64,000 nucleotides of DNA from Clostridia bacterium (GCA_017453205.1 JAFTKO010000043.1:67454-131453), one strand, 5' to 3'. Positions 24,747 to 33,765 are shown, numbered from the stretch's first letter. The notes: a model not told the origin generated them from the sequence alone. Translations and numbers: made by a program.

Positions 24747-25676
24747 ATGCCGTTTTCCGGAAAACGCTTTCGCCATTATCACGGACACAACCGCGGCACG
24801 CTGAAGCTGCATCCCGCTGTCATTGTGGGCATCTGTCTGGCGGTTGCCGTAATCATTACCGTAATTGTCGGAAACCTGTTGAATATTTGGCTCGATGATG
24901 AAGCTTACCGCAAGCTGACCGAGGGAGAGGAGACCGAAACCACCGCGGCCCCCGTCATACAGTCGGCGGTGCGGAATGTCAACGCCTATCCGTTTACGCT
25001 TGGCGGTAATATCGACGAGGTCATCGGACAGACGTCGGTTTCGGTCGCGCTCAACCGTACCGACGGCTCACTGTATTACACCTCGGATGTCGCTATGCAT
25101 CTCGGCATGACCGTGGAAACCGAGGTGAGCTTGTTTGAGTCGGTGAGCGAACTAAACGCCTTTGTTCCCTACATCAGCGGCGTGTTTTATCCGCAAGCCC
25201 TGTCGAGAGAGACCTCCGATCTGCGTTACGCCGTTACCGCCGAGGAAAGTGCCCTGCTTCGGGAATTTTTACACGCGGGCGGGAGTGAGATCTTGCTGTG
25301 CGGTCTGACGCCGAGCGCCGACAATATCGACGAGTTGACTGCGTATGTCAAAACCGTGAAGTTCACCGTGGAGAAAGCCCCTGTGGGCGTTGCGATCCCG
25401 CGTGCGGTCGCCGCCGATACCAACAACTGGCGATTGCTTGCGGAGCTTGGCGCGGTTTGCGATTTTCTTGTATTGGACCTCACCGCCGAACTCGTAGATG
25501 AGAGCGACATCAACGATGCGGGAATTTCGCCTGCGGCGGCTCAAATCTTTACCGATTGCAACTATCTCCTCATCGCCTATGATATGCGTCTGCTACTCTC
25601 CGAGACACAAACCGCCTTGATCTCCACCGCCGTGACACAAATGAGGCACGATTTTCAAATCATCAGACTTGAATAA
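24747..25676 (+). CDS. Single-pass membrane protein with extracytoplasmic domain, function unknown
   Basis: 309 residues. A basic N-terminus with His/Arg (MPFSGKRFRHYHGHNRG) precedes one transmembrane helix (about 22-45) and then an extracellular domain. That domain contains SVSVALNRTDGSLYY and a FLVLDLTAEL strand, suggesting an alpha/beta or barrel fold reminiscent of GH-like DUF4015 proteins; this is weak inference. AAAGGAG lies 8 nt upstream. It is cotranscribed with the foldase gene and ended by the terminator at 25688-25721. Confidence 0.75.
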   Translation: MPFSGKRFRHYHGHNRGTLKLHPAVIVGICLAVAVIITVIVGNLLNIWLDDEAYRKLTEGEETETTAAPVIQSAVRNVNAYPFTLGGNIDEVIGQTSVSVALNRTDGSLYYTSDVAMHLGMTVETEVSLFESVSELNAFVPYISGVFYPQALSRETSDLRYAVTAEESALLREFLHAGGSEILLCGLTPSADNIDELTAYVKTVKFTVEKAPVGVAIPRAVAADTNNWRLLAELGAVCDFLVLDLTAELVDESDINDAGISPAAAQIFTDCNYLLIAYDMRLLLSETQTALISTAVTQMRHDFQIIRLE

Positions 25677-25687
25677 ATGTAAGATGT

Positions 25688-25721
25688 AAAACACCGCCTT
25701 TTGAAAAAGTGGCGGTGTTTT
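25688..25721. terminator. Bidirectional terminator
   Basis: The arms AAAACACCGCC (25688-25698) and GGCGGTGTTTT (25711-25721) lie between convergent genes. Confidence 0.85.
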
Positions 25722-25725
25722 ACCA

Positions 25726-26349
25726 TTATTTGATCTCTTCAAAATCGGCGGCACCGTGCTTGCAGAGTGGACAAACAAAATCCGCGGGGAGCTCCTCACC
25801 CTCATAGACATACCCGCAGATCTTGCAAACATATCCTTTCTTTTTGGCGGGTTGAGGCTTGGGCTTGACATTTTTTTGATAGTAGGTATAGGTCATGGTC
25901 TCCTTGTCGGAGATGACCTTTGCCTCGGTCACGGCACATACGAACATACCGTGGGTATCAAAATCGATATAGCGCTCGACCTCCAAGGAAAGGTAGGCGT
26001 TGATGTGGCGCGGCAGATATACCAGCCCGTTCTCCGAACGGGGCGGCGTACAATCGGCAAACTTATCAGTGTCCCGTCCGCTGACGAAGCCGAAGGCGCG
26101 GAACACCTCAAACGGTGCCTCGACCGAAAGACAGTTGACATTCATCTTCCCTGTTTTTTGAATGACATCGTGTGAATAATTTTGCTTGTTGACAGTAACC
26201 GCGACACGGTTGGGGGTGTTGGTGACCTGTGTGACGGTATTGACGATGAGTCCGTTATCCTTTTTTCCGTCGTTGGAGGTGACCACATACAAGCCGTAGC
26301 CGATTTGAAACAGCGCCGAGAGATCCACTTTTTCATCTGTGTTGTTCAT
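25726..26349 (-). CDS. Flavin reductase-rubredoxin fusion (high-molecular-weight rubredoxin)
   Basis: 207 residues. Residues 1-160 form a flavin reductase-like FMN domain (YGLYVVTS, NGLIVNTVTQVTN.P.RVAV). A Lys/Pro linker joins it to a rubredoxin module with YVCKICGYVYEGEELP and FVCPLCKHG, supplying four Cys for one iron. Such fusions (Hrb) pass electrons from NAD(P)H to flavodiiron oxygen or NO reductases in anaerobes. No partner gene is adjacent. Oxidative-stress defence is the likely role. Confidence 0.93.
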   Translation of the reverse strand: MNNTDEKVDLSALFQIGYGLYVVTSNDGKKDNGLIVNTVTQVTNTPNRVAVTVNKQNYSHDVIQKTGKMNVNCLSVEAPFEVFRAFGFVSGRDTDKFADCTPPRSENGLVYLPRHINAYLSLEVERYIDFDTHGMFVCAVTEAKVISDKETMTYTYYQKNVKPKPQPAKKKGYVCKICGYVYEGEELPADFVCPLCKHGAADFEEIK

Positions 26350-26508
26350 GGTTGTAAAGCTCCTTTCTATTATACAATGTATTATACAATATATTGTAGC
26401 ACATTTTCAGTAAAAATACAATCTTTATGAAAAAATAAAAAAGCCTTTGTATAAGCCTTTCTTTTTCCGCATATCGTTCAAGGAGGACTTTTTGCACGGG
26501 AGGCTCAA

Positions 26509-27090
26509 ATGAAGCTTTTGAAAAAAATAAAAATTGCACCGCAAGTGGCGGTATTGCTGGCTTTTATGATCCTTGGGGACCGAAGCGGGATTGGGCTTAT
26601 CACGGTCGGTGCGGCATTGTTGCACGAATGCGGACACTTGGCGGCGGCAAAGCTGTTGCATATCCCCCTTGGCGGCTTGCGCATGAGCTTTCTCGGGGCA
26701 AGACTTGAGATCAGCGGACGAATGCTTTCCTACGGAGAGGAGTGGTTGCTATGTGCCGCAGGACCGATGACAAGTCTGCTTGCGGCGGCGGTGGCGGCAC
26801 CGCTGTGGCAGTACAGCACCGGTGCTCAAGTATTCTCCTGCGCGTCTCTTGTGTTGGGGGCGCTCAACCTTTTACCCATCCAAACCTTTGACGGCGGCAG
26901 AATGTTTGAGACCGCGCTGACTTTCTTGGGCGGGACGCGGCTTGCCGGACGGTTGATGACACTGTGTTCCTTTGTCTTTCTGTTCCTTTTGTGGACGACC
27001 GCCGTCTACTTTTTACTGCGCGCAGGCGACGGGCTGTCACTGTTTTGCTTTTCCCTCAGCCTCTTTTTGCGCTTCTTTGACCGCGAATAA
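26509..27090 (+). CDS. M50-family site-2 protease (SpoIVFB-like)
   Basis: 193 residues with about five hydrophobic segments. The zinc site HExxH is at 39-43 (LLHECGHLAAAK), and the second motif NLLPIQTFDGGRM (near 125) supplies the aspartate ligand. The short form without CBS or PDZ domains resembles SpoIVFB, which cleaves pro-sigma-K during sporulation. The nearby spmAB genes fit but do not prove that role. The distance from GGAGGCTCAA to the ATG is short. Confidence 0.85.
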   Translation: MKLLKKIKIAPQVAVLLAFMILGDRSGIGLITVGAALLHECGHLAAAKLLHIPLGGLRMSFLGARLEISGRMLSYGEEWLLCAAGPMTSLLAAAVAAPLWQYSTGAQVFSCASLVLGALNLLPIQTFDGGRMFETALTFLGGTRLAGRLMTLCSFVFLFLLWTTAVYFLLRAGDGLSLFCFSLSLFLRFFDRE

Positions 27091-27194
27091 TTTTTCGACA
27101 AAATCTGTGCACAAACCGATGGTTTCGGCATAATCTGATAACAGAGGGCGGGAAAGACGCTCTCAAAACTCAAATATCATTAGGAGGCACAATT

Positions 27195-27311
27195 ATGAAT
27201 AACTGTTTCTGCAATCTGTTTAACGACAACTGGGTTTGGCTGATCATCCTTGTCATCATTCTCTTCTCCTGCTGCAACAACAATAACGGCTGCGGTTGCG
27301 GCTGCAACTGA
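27195..27311 (+). CDS. Cys-rich single-pass micro-protein (38 residues)
   Basis: ATG at 27195 with AGGAGG 9 nt upstream; TGA at 27309. The start MNNCFCNLFNDNW is followed by a hydrophobic helix (VWLIILVIILF) and then SCC, four Asn and a GCGCGCN tail. It has its own terminator (27327-27354), so it is a mono-cistronic gene. It recalls the YjcZ-type small spore membrane proteins in size and layout. That is inference from shape, not proven homology. Confidence 0.75.
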   Translation: MNNCFCNLFNDNWVWLIILVIILFSCCNNNNGCGCGCN

Positions 27312-27326
27312 TCCGATAAAATCTTT

Positions 27327-27354
27327 GGGGTGGCTCACGGTTGTGAGCCACCCC
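27327..27354 (+). terminator. Terminator of the Cys-rich micro-protein gene
   Basis: A perfect 12-bp stem GGGGTGGCTCAC / GTGAGCCACCCC with a GGTT loop, followed by CTTTTAT. Confidence 0.85.
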
Positions 27355-27399
27355 CTTTTATGTTTACGCATATCCGAGCCGAACGCGTCATAAAATGTA

Positions 27400-27645
27400 T
27401 CAGAATTGGTTCTTCAGCTTTTCCAGACACTCGGCGCAAACTCGCTTTTCGCGGAACAAAACGATATTGTCCACATTGTTGCAGAAGATGCAGGAGGGAC
27501 TGTACTTTTGCAGAACGATGCGCTCGTTGTCTGTAAAGATCTCAATCGAGTCCTTGACCTTAATGTCCATGCTCTGACGGATCTCGGCCGGCAACACGAT
27601 TCGTCCCAATTCGTCCACTTTTCTTACCATTCCCGTTGATTTCAT
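27400..27645 (-). CDS. AbrB-family transition-state regulator with C-terminal zinc ribbon
   Basis: 81 residues. The N-terminal swapped-hairpin DNA-binding domain reads MVRKVDELGRIVLPAEIRQ...KDSIEIF, typical of AbrB/Abh/SpoVT. The C-terminal part contains CIFCNN and CAECLEKL, a four-Cys zinc ribbon absent from B. subtilis AbrB but common in Clostridia. It probably regulates stationary-phase and sporulation genes. AAAGGAG lies upstream of the ATG, and the promoter is at 27719-27747. Confidence 0.93.
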   Translation of the reverse strand: MKSTGMVRKVDELGRIVLPAEIRQSMDIKVKDSIEIFTDNERIVLQKYSPSCIFCNNVDNIVLFREKRVCAECLEKLKNQF

Positions 27646-27718
27646 AATTTTCTATTCTCCTTTTCGATGAAAAAATTTTTTATTTGACAAAATTAATTAT
27701 TCTGTCCTTGTTAGCATT

Positions 27719-27747
27719 ATTATACTACATAATTTTTCATCTGTCAA
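27719..27747 (-). promoter_or_regulatory. Promoter of the AbrB-like gene
   Basis: Minus-strand TTGACA (plus 27742-27747), 17-nt spacer, TATAAT (plus 27719-27724). Confidence 0.85.
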
Positions 27748-27834
27748 TACCCAATTATGGAAATTTTTGTAAAAATTTGAAAAAATTTGCGACAGAAAGT
27801 GACAAAAGGAGAAAATAAAAGGAGTTTTTTGACG

Positions 27835-28479
27835 ATGCTTGGAAAAATATTTGGAATTATGTCGATAATCGCATTTTTCTTTGGGATCTTTACCGGGAAC
27901 ACCGAGGCGCTGGGAAGCGCGGTCTTGGACGGTGCGGCACGGGCACTGGAGGTTACACTGTCGCTGTGCGGAATGATGTGCCTGTGGTGCGGAATGATGC
28001 GCGTCTTACAGGAAGCGGGGGCAATCCGCCGTCTTTCCTGTCTACTCGCTCCTTTTTTACGCGTGTTCTTTCCGGAGGCAAGCCAAAGCGGCGAGGGAGT
28101 TGAGGAGATCAGCGCCAATATCAGTGCCAATCTTCTTGGCATCGGAAACGCAGCAACACCTTTCGCTCTCGCCGCCATGGAAAAGATGCAAAAGCACAAC
28201 CCTCACCCAGCGCGTGCCAGTGCCGAGCAGATCACCTTGGCGGTGCTGAACACTGCGTCGGTCTCACTCATTCCCGCCAATCTTTTGGCGCTTCGTCGCG
28301 CCGCGGGCTCGGAGCGTCCCTATGCCGTCATGATCCCCGTTTGGATCAGCTCGATCCTTTGCGCGAGCATGGCGCTTCTGCTCACCTCTCTGCCGCGGCT
28401 ATGGGAACGAAAAGGAAACACGGTCAAGGGAGATCTCACGGCATCTCGCTCGCACGGAAAGCGTGGTCACCGTGGCTGA
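27835..28479 (+). CDS. spmA: Spore maturation protein A
   Basis: 214 residues from the ATG at 27835 (AAAGGAG 9 nt upstream). It is a multi-pass membrane protein of the nucleoside-recognition (Gate) type: LEVTLSLCGMMCLWCGMM, ISANLLGIGNAATPFALAAM and TASVSLIPANLLALR are SpmA landmarks. SpmA and SpmB are needed for core dehydration and heat resistance of spores. The C-terminus overlaps the start of spmB by 17 nt. Confidence 0.92.
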   Translation: MLGKIFGIMSIIAFFFGIFTGNTEALGSAVLDGAARALEVTLSLCGMMCLWCGMMRVLQEAGAIRRLSCLLAPFLRVFFPEASQSGEGVEEISANISANLLGIGNAATPFALAAMEKMQKHNPHPARASAEQITLAVLNTASVSLIPANLLALRRAAGSERPYAVMIPVWISSILCASMALLLTSLPRLWERKGNTVKGDLTASRSHGKRGHRG

Positions 28480-28996
28480 GAAGCTCGCCTCACTCGCCAT
28501 GCCCGCAGTCGCACTTTGTGTAGGGCTGATCTTCTTGTTTGGCAAGCGCGATTATTTTTCGGCATTTACTGCGGGTGCCTCCGAGGGCTTACATACCGCC
28601 GTCAAGCTGCTCCCCACCATGGTAGCGCTGATGGTAGCGGTTGCAATGCTGAACGCGTCGGGAGCGGTGAATTTTCTTTCCGAGCTTCTTGCACCTGCGG
28701 CGGAAAAGCTCGGACTGCCGCCGGAACTGTTACCTTTGCTTGTCACACGTCCCTTTTCGGGAAGTGCCTCCACAGCGGCATACAGCACGCTGCTTGCGGA
28801 GGTCGGCGCCGACAGCTTTGCAGGGCTGTGCGCCTCTGTCATTTTCGGCAGCTCTGATACCGTGGTCTATGTCATCAGCGTGTATTGTTCCTCGGTGGGC
28901 ATCCGACACACCCGCTGGGCATTCCCGTGCGCGTTTGCCGTCATGCTTTTTTGCATCTTTTTTTCCTGTTTTTTGTGCAGACTTTGGTTTTTTTGA
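28463..28996 (+). CDS. spmB: Spore maturation protein B
   Basis: 177 residues from the GTG at 28463; a GTG at 28472 is an alternative, and both overlap spmA. It has four to five hydrophobic helices. Conserved Gate-domain pieces are GASEGLHTAVKLLPTMVALMVA, RPFSGSAS and the FGSSDTVVYVISVY stretch. It works with SpmA in spore core dehydration. The overlap implies coupled translation. Confidence 0.92.
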   Translation: MVTVAEKLASLAMPAVALCVGLIFLFGKRDYFSAFTAGASEGLHTAVKLLPTMVALMVAVAMLNASGAVNFLSELLAPAAEKLGLPPELLPLLVTRPFSGSASTAAYSTLLAEVGADSFAGLCASVIFGSSDTVVYVISVYCSSVGIRHTRWAFPCAFAVMLFCIFFSCFLCRLWFF

Positions 28997-29050
28997 AGCT
29001 TTGCGGGCAAATACTAATCCGAAAGACGCGAGAACGGAGGATCTTTTGGT

Positions 29051-29320
29051 ATGATGAGAGGCGCGCAAAAACAGATGATTGTAGTAAGAACCGGTGACAG
29101 CCGCTATTTTGACGAAGCGTATTTTGTACTTCGGCGGGAGGTCAAAACACACCGCGGGATGCGGAGCGAAATGCTGAGTGAGGCAAACCGTATTTTGCGG
29201 GAAAGCGAGCTTGACCCGCGTCCGCCGCGCAAAGCTTTGCCGCGCGGAGTCTGCTTTTTTCTGTTGGGAATCCTTTGCGGCGGGATCGTTGCGGCACTGG
29301 TATGCTTGCTGATATTGTGA
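29051..29320 (+). CDS. Small C-terminally anchored membrane protein, function unknown
   Basis: 89 residues; GGAGG lies 11 nt before the ATG at 29051 (a second ATG follows immediately). Residues 1-65 are charged and helical (VRTGDSRYFDEAYFVLRRE, RSEMLSEANRILRES). One transmembrane helix (about 67-88) ends the protein, giving a tail-anchored topology. It follows spmB by 54 nt and may be part of the same transcript. I do not recognise the family. Confidence 0.65.
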   Translation: MMRGAQKQMIVVRTGDSRYFDEAYFVLRREVKTHRGMRSEMLSEANRILRESELDPRPPRKALPRGVCFFLLGILCGGIVAALVCLLIL

Positions 29321-29336
29321 ATTTTTCTCATACCTA

Positions 29337-29365
29337 TTGACTTTTTGCCAAAAGGGTAGTATAAT
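29337..29365 (+). promoter_or_regulatory. Promoter of the RNase J gene
   Basis: TTGACT (29337-29342), 17-nt spacer, TATAAT (29360-29365). This predicts a leader of about 237 nt. Confidence 0.82.
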
Positions 29366-29371
29366 ATTGGT

Positions 29372-29608
29372 AGCGATATGAGACCGTTTTACACATCCGC
29401 CCGACGGCATCGGCATGCGGCGGAGTGCTTTTGCGAATATCATATGTGACCTCACTCTGTCGGAAGGGGCGTGATTTCCGTCGGTAGGAGGTCTTTCTGC
29501 CCGTTTTTTTGTCGAGAGAAACGCATTTGCGTCTGCTCCCGTTTTTTTCGCATTGCAACGGGGAATGCTTTTTATATACATCGAAATATTTACAGAAAGG
29601 ATTTTACA
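29372..29608 (+). promoter_or_regulatory. Structured 5' leader of the RNase J gene (candidate attenuator)
   Basis: Visible elements are CCGCC/GGCGG (about 29398-29425) and a long hairpin. In it, GACCTC (about 29449) pairs with GAGGTC (about 29488) around CGGAA/TTCCG. It is followed by TTTCTGCCCGTTTTTTTG, which reads like an intrinsic terminator. GGGGC within its loop could pair with the later GCCC as a competing fold. A second stem, CCCGTT/AACGGG, lies near 29537-29562. It matches no riboswitch I recognise. Confidence 0.45.
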
Positions 29609-31300
29609 ATGCCAAGAAAACCCAAAAAAGCAAAACAGATGGGAAAGATCCGCGTCATACCGCTCGGAGGCTTGGGTGAGATCGGTAAAAACATGACGGT
29701 CATCGAATACGAAAACGACATGATCGTGGTGGATTGCGGTCTCGGCTTTCCCGACGATGACATGCCCGGCATCGATCTCGTCATTCCCGATATCACTTAT
29801 CTCGAAAACAATAAGGACAAACTCCGCGGCGTTCTGCTGACGCACGGACATGAGGACCACATCGGCGCGGTGCCTTATATGCTCCGCTCCATCAATCCTC
29901 CCGTTTACGGCACGCCCCTCTCTCTTGGAATCATCAAAAACAAGCTTGAGGAACACATCCTGCCGTGGAAGCCCGATCTGCGTCCCGTTAAGCCCGGCGA
30001 CACCGTAAGGCTCGGTGCCATCGAAGTCGAGTTTATCCACGTCAACCACTCGATCGCCGATGCCTGTGCGCTTGCCATTCACACGCCGCTTGGCACGCTG
30101 ATCCACACGGGTGACTTCAAGCTTGATACCTCTCCCATCGACGGAGAAATGATGGACATCGTTCGTCTCGGCGAGCTCGGACGCGAGGGCGTTCTGATGC
30201 TGATGTGCGAGTCGACCAACGCCGAACGCCCGGGACACACGCCGTCCGAAAGAAAGGTGGGCGCGTCGCTGGAATATATCTTCTCCACGCACAAGCAAAA
30301 GCGCATCATCATCGCCACCTTTTCCTCCAATGTTTACCGCGTCCAGCAGATCATCGATACCAGTGCACGCCACGGGCGTAAGGTCGCCATTACGGGACGC
30401 AGTATGCTCAACATCGTCAGCACGGCAATGGAGCTCGGATATATGAAAGTTCCCGCCGGTGTCATTGTTGACATCAACGAGATCAAGCGCTATAAACCCG
30501 GAGAATTGACACTGATCACTACCGGAAGCCAAGGGGAACCGATGTCGGCGCTCTATCGCATGGCATTCTCCGACCACAGTCAAGTCACCTTGGGCGCAAA
30601 CGATCTGGTAGTGCTCTCCGCCAGTGCCATTCCCGGCAACGAAAAGCTGGTTGGACGCATCATCAACGAGCTTTCCAAAAACGAGGTCGAGGTATTGCAC
30701 GACGCCGTTGTCGAGGTACACGTCTCGGGACACGCCTGCCAAGAGGAGCTCAAGCTGATGCAGGCACTCACCAAGCCCAAGTATTTTATGCCGATCCACG
30801 GTGAAAGCCGCCATCTGCTCGCCAACCGCGATCTCGCAAAATATATGGGCATGAACCCGCAAAACATTTTCATTTCGGAAATCGGCAAGGTCCTCGAGAT
30901 CGACGAAAACGGCGCGCGCTTTAACGGTACCGTTCCCGCCGGAAAGATCCTTGTGGACGGCTACGGCGTGGGGGACGTGGGCAATATCGTGTTGCGTGAT
31001 CGCCGCCATTTGGCGCAGGACGGTCTTATCGTGGTGGTGGCAACGGTCGATACCGACGAGCGCATGATTCTGTCCGGTCCCGACATCGTCTCACGCGGCT
31101 TTGTTTATGTCCGCGAAGCGGAGGAGCTGATGGAGGAAGCAAGGCAGATCGCATACGAAGCGCTGATGGATACGCTCGAGTATTCCGATCAAGTCGACCG
31201 CATGCAGCTCAAGAAGTGCGTCAAGGACGATCTCACCAAGTTCCTTTACGCAAAAACCAAGCGCAAGCCCATGATCTTGCCCGTCATTATGAACGTTTAA
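29609..31300 (+). CDS. rnj: Ribonuclease J
   Basis: 563 residues from the ATG at 29609 (AGAAAGG 8 nt upstream). It is an MBL/beta-CASP nuclease with both endonuclease and 5'-3' exonuclease activity in mRNA turnover and rRNA maturation. The N-terminus reads IRVIPLGGLGEIGKN. The zinc site H79xH81xD83H84 lies in THGHEDHIGAVPY. The beta-CASP part contains CESTNAERPGHTPSE and TGSQGEPMSAL, with HVSGHA and PIHGESRH near 370-400 and an alpha/beta C-terminal domain after 450. The Lys-rich start (MPRKPKKAKQ) is typical of Clostridia. Confidence 0.97.
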   Translation: MPRKPKKAKQMGKIRVIPLGGLGEIGKNMTVIEYENDMIVVDCGLGFPDDDMPGIDLVIPDITYLENNKDKLRGVLLTHGHEDHIGAVPYMLRSINPPVYGTPLSLGIIKNKLEEHILPWKPDLRPVKPGDTVRLGAIEVEFIHVNHSIADACALAIHTPLGTLIHTGDFKLDTSPIDGEMMDIVRLGELGREGVLMLMCESTNAERPGHTPSERKVGASLEYIFSTHKQKRIIIATFSSNVYRVQQIIDTSARHGRKVAITGRSMLNIVSTAMELGYMKVPAGVIVDINEIKRYKPGELTLITTGSQGEPMSALYRMAFSDHSQVTLGANDLVVLSASAIPGNEKLVGRIINELSKNEVEVLHDAVVEVHVSGHACQEELKLMQALTKPKYFMPIHGESRHLLANRDLAKYMGMNPQNIFISEIGKVLEIDENGARFNGTVPAGKILVDGYGVGDVGNIVLRDRRHLAQDGLIVVVATVDTDERMILSGPDIVSRGFVYVREAEELMEEARQIAYEALMDTLEYSDQVDRMQLKKCVKDDLTKFLYAKTKRKPMILPVIMNV

Positions 31301-31458
31301 CATCATTTTTTTGCTGTTTTTTACAAAAAAAACGCAAAGTTTTGTGTTTGTTCATATTCGTGACACAGGCTTGTCACACTACAAAGTTATAATGTTTGGG
31401 TGTGGCACAGCCGCAAATAATTTTATAATTTTATAAAAAAAGAAAGGAACTCCCCACC

Positions 31459-33747
31459 ATGGGAAAAGGAAGCAGAAACAGACAGATCCATCTGCAAGAC
31501 AGATTGGATCACCCCGAAAAGTACAAGGAAAAGAAACACGCCCCCAAATGGCTCACTCCATTGATCTCGCTTGTGCTTGTGGTAGCAATCGTCGTGGGCG
31601 TTGCCGCCTACATCATCTCCGCCAACGGCATTATTCAGCGCGGCAGAATCTTGATCGAAAGCCAAAGCGGCAAGTTCGACGTCAACCAAAACATTGCAAC
31701 CTTTATCGCTTGGCAGAGCGTTTACTCCAACTCTGCCATGTATTGGACCTATTGCTCCTACGGTTTAATGGAGGACACTTACGGCATTACCACGAACTAC
31801 GAATCTGCGGATGAATACGCACTGACCTCGGCGCAGTACAGCCTTGAGAACCAGTTGCGCGACTGTGTGGATGATGTGATTGAAAGTCTCAAAATCTATG
31901 TTGCCGTTTGCGATGCGGCTTACGAAGCAGACAAGAATTGCTACAAAACCGATGCCGTAAAGGCGGGCGTCAAGGAAACATTGTCACAGTTTGAGGAGCT
32001 GAAAGACACCTACGGCTACTCCTCGGTCAACGGCTTTTTGAAGGTTGCGATGGGCAACGGCATAAAGGAGAGCGACATCGAAGATGCTCTGACCATGCTG
32101 GAAGTTTACGATGCGTACTGCACCGAAAAGCAGGTCTCCTTTGAGACGGCAACCACGCTGAAGGATCTCGAAAACTTCCGCGATGCCAATCCCGAGGATT
32201 ACTACAAAAACGACTACATTACCTTTGCCGCCGACAACCAAGAGCTTGCCGATCAGCTTGCCGCTTGCAAAACGCCAGAGGAGTTCAAGGCACTGGTACT
32301 CAGCGATCATTTTGCAAACAACTATAAAACTGCTTACAACAAGTATACCACACAGGTGACGGTTGCCGACGCGGTCGCATCCCTCAAAAACAAGACCGAT
32401 GCCAACGGCGGCACTTCCCTAACCGATGCACTCAATACGCTTGCATTTGAAGCAGCAAAAGACTACACGCCCGAAACCACCGAGGATGCCGATCTCAAGG
32501 CTTGGCTCTTTGATGACAGCCGCGAGCAGTACGATGTAGACACGGTGGAAACCGAAAACGGTATCTACATTGTCGCATTCTTGTCGGAGGCGGCAAGCAC
32601 GACCACCGTGAACGCACGCGAAAAATTCTACAAGTTTGAAGAGGGCACCGAATACGGCGAGGACAAATCGTTTAAGGACAATATTCTCAAGTATCTGCAG
32701 GAAAGCAAAAAGGACGAGCCTTCCTATCCCAATGTTGCCTACAAGACCGACGTCGAAAAGGCTGACGCACTCGAAGAGCTCTTGAAACCCGACACTGCCG
32801 ATGTGACCTCCATTTTGGGAGGATACGACAAAGTAGATGTGGAGGCGCTTGCATCCGATAACAGCACACATCCCGAAGCCGTTGTGGACGCGGTGTTTGA
32901 GGACGGTGTAGCCGCAAAAGACGTTTTGAATATCGATGACGACGGAACCTCATATATCGTATATGTGCACGAGATCGGTTCTGCCACCGCAAAAATCACC
33001 TATGTGACCTTTGAGTCTGATCTTTACTATCAGATCATCGATGAACTGACTACCTCGCTTGACAAGGTATACCCCACCGACAAAACCGCAAACTATGATG
33101 CCGATGCCGAGGCAGGCACCTTTGAAGCTTGGCTCTCCGCGGTCAATACGGGTACCTTGACCTCCGCGCGCACAGAGAACGAAACCAAAACCTTTGAGAC
33201 CACCAAGGATGAGGTTACCACCTACAATGTTTACATGGTCATCAATACGCCTATGTATCTCGAAACCGACAAGGTTGTTTACGGCGGTTACTATCTGTAC
33301 AGCAGTTCGACCTATGCAGCTGATGCCGAGGCGGCAAAAGCCGAGCTCTCCGGCAAGACCTACGCGGCGTTGATCAATGAGCTCTCCGCACTGGGCGGTA
33401 CCACCTCGTACACCGTTACCGAGGACTCGGTCACCGATGCCAACCTCAAGGCATGGCTCTTCTCCGCAGATCGCAAAGCAAACGATGTTGCCGTAATCAA
33501 CAATGTTGCGGGCACGGGTGCTTACATTGCCGCGTTCGTTGAGTCCAATGAGACTTGGTACAATACCGCGAAGAACAACTATGTTACCGAAAAGCTGGAA
33601 GCTTGGATGGACGAGCTTGCCGCCAACTATACGGTAAACGAAAAAGTGCTCAACAAGCTTGGTGAGGCTACGACCGAGACCGAAGCAACAACCACCGCCG
33701 CCGAGGAGACCACCGAGGCTGCCACCGAAGCCGGCTTGAACGGATAA
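31459..33747 (+). CDS. Large membrane-anchored SurA/PrsA-like chaperone
   Basis: 762 residues with AGAAAGGA upstream. The cytoplasmic N-terminus (MGKGSRNRQIHLQDRLDHPE) precedes one transmembrane helix (about 34-55). The rest is extracytoplasmic and acidic. Residues about 70-330 are SurA_N-like helices. Two parvulin-like modules repeat the motif D(A/N).LKAWLF..(D/S)R, near 345 and near 655, each followed by YIVAF or YIAAF. A third degenerate module lies between them. A Thr/Glu-rich tail ends the protein. I infer a folding factor for secreted proteins; the catalytic residues of active parvulins are not obvious. Confidence 0.75.
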   Translation: MGKGSRNRQIHLQDRLDHPEKYKEKKHAPKWLTPLISLVLVVAIVVGVAAYIISANGIIQRGRILIESQSGKFDVNQNIATFIAWQSVYSNSAMYWTYCSYGLMEDTYGITTNYESADEYALTSAQYSLENQLRDCVDDVIESLKIYVAVCDAAYEADKNCYKTDAVKAGVKETLSQFEELKDTYGYSSVNGFLKVAMGNGIKESDIEDALTMLEVYDAYCTEKQVSFETATTLKDLENFRDANPEDYYKNDYITFAADNQELADQLAACKTPEEFKALVLSDHFANNYKTAYNKYTTQVTVADAVASLKNKTDANGGTSLTDALNTLAFEAAKDYTPETTEDADLKAWLFDDSREQYDVDTVETENGIYIVAFLSEAASTTTVNAREKFYKFEEGTEYGEDKSFKDNILKYLQESKKDEPSYPNVAYKTDVEKADALEELLKPDTADVTSILGGYDKVDVEALASDNSTHPEAVVDAVFEDGVAAKDVLNIDDDGTSYIVYVHEIGSATAKITYVTFESDLYYQIIDELTTSLDKVYPTDKTANYDADAEAGTFEAWLSAVNTGTLTSARTENETKTFETTKDEVTTYNVYMVINTPMYLETDKVVYGGYYLYSSSTYAADAEAAKAELSGKTYAALINELSALGGTTSYTVTEDSVTDANLKAWLFSADRKANDVAVINNVAGTGAYIAAFVESNETWYNTAKNNYVTEKLEAWMDELAANYTVNEKVLNKLGEATTETEATTTAAEETTEAATEAGLNG

Positions 33748-33765
33748 GATCACACACATAAAAAA

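Noticed and set aside
29372..29608. A known riboswitch or T-box in the RNase J leader
   Set aside because: No T-box AGGGTGGNACCGCG motif nor the core of any riboswitch I recognise could be found; it is listed only as a structured leader.
28730..31009. A 759-codon minus-strand frame opposite spmB and RNase J
   Set aside because: It spans two well-supported plus-strand genes and the intergenic leader; no protein features.
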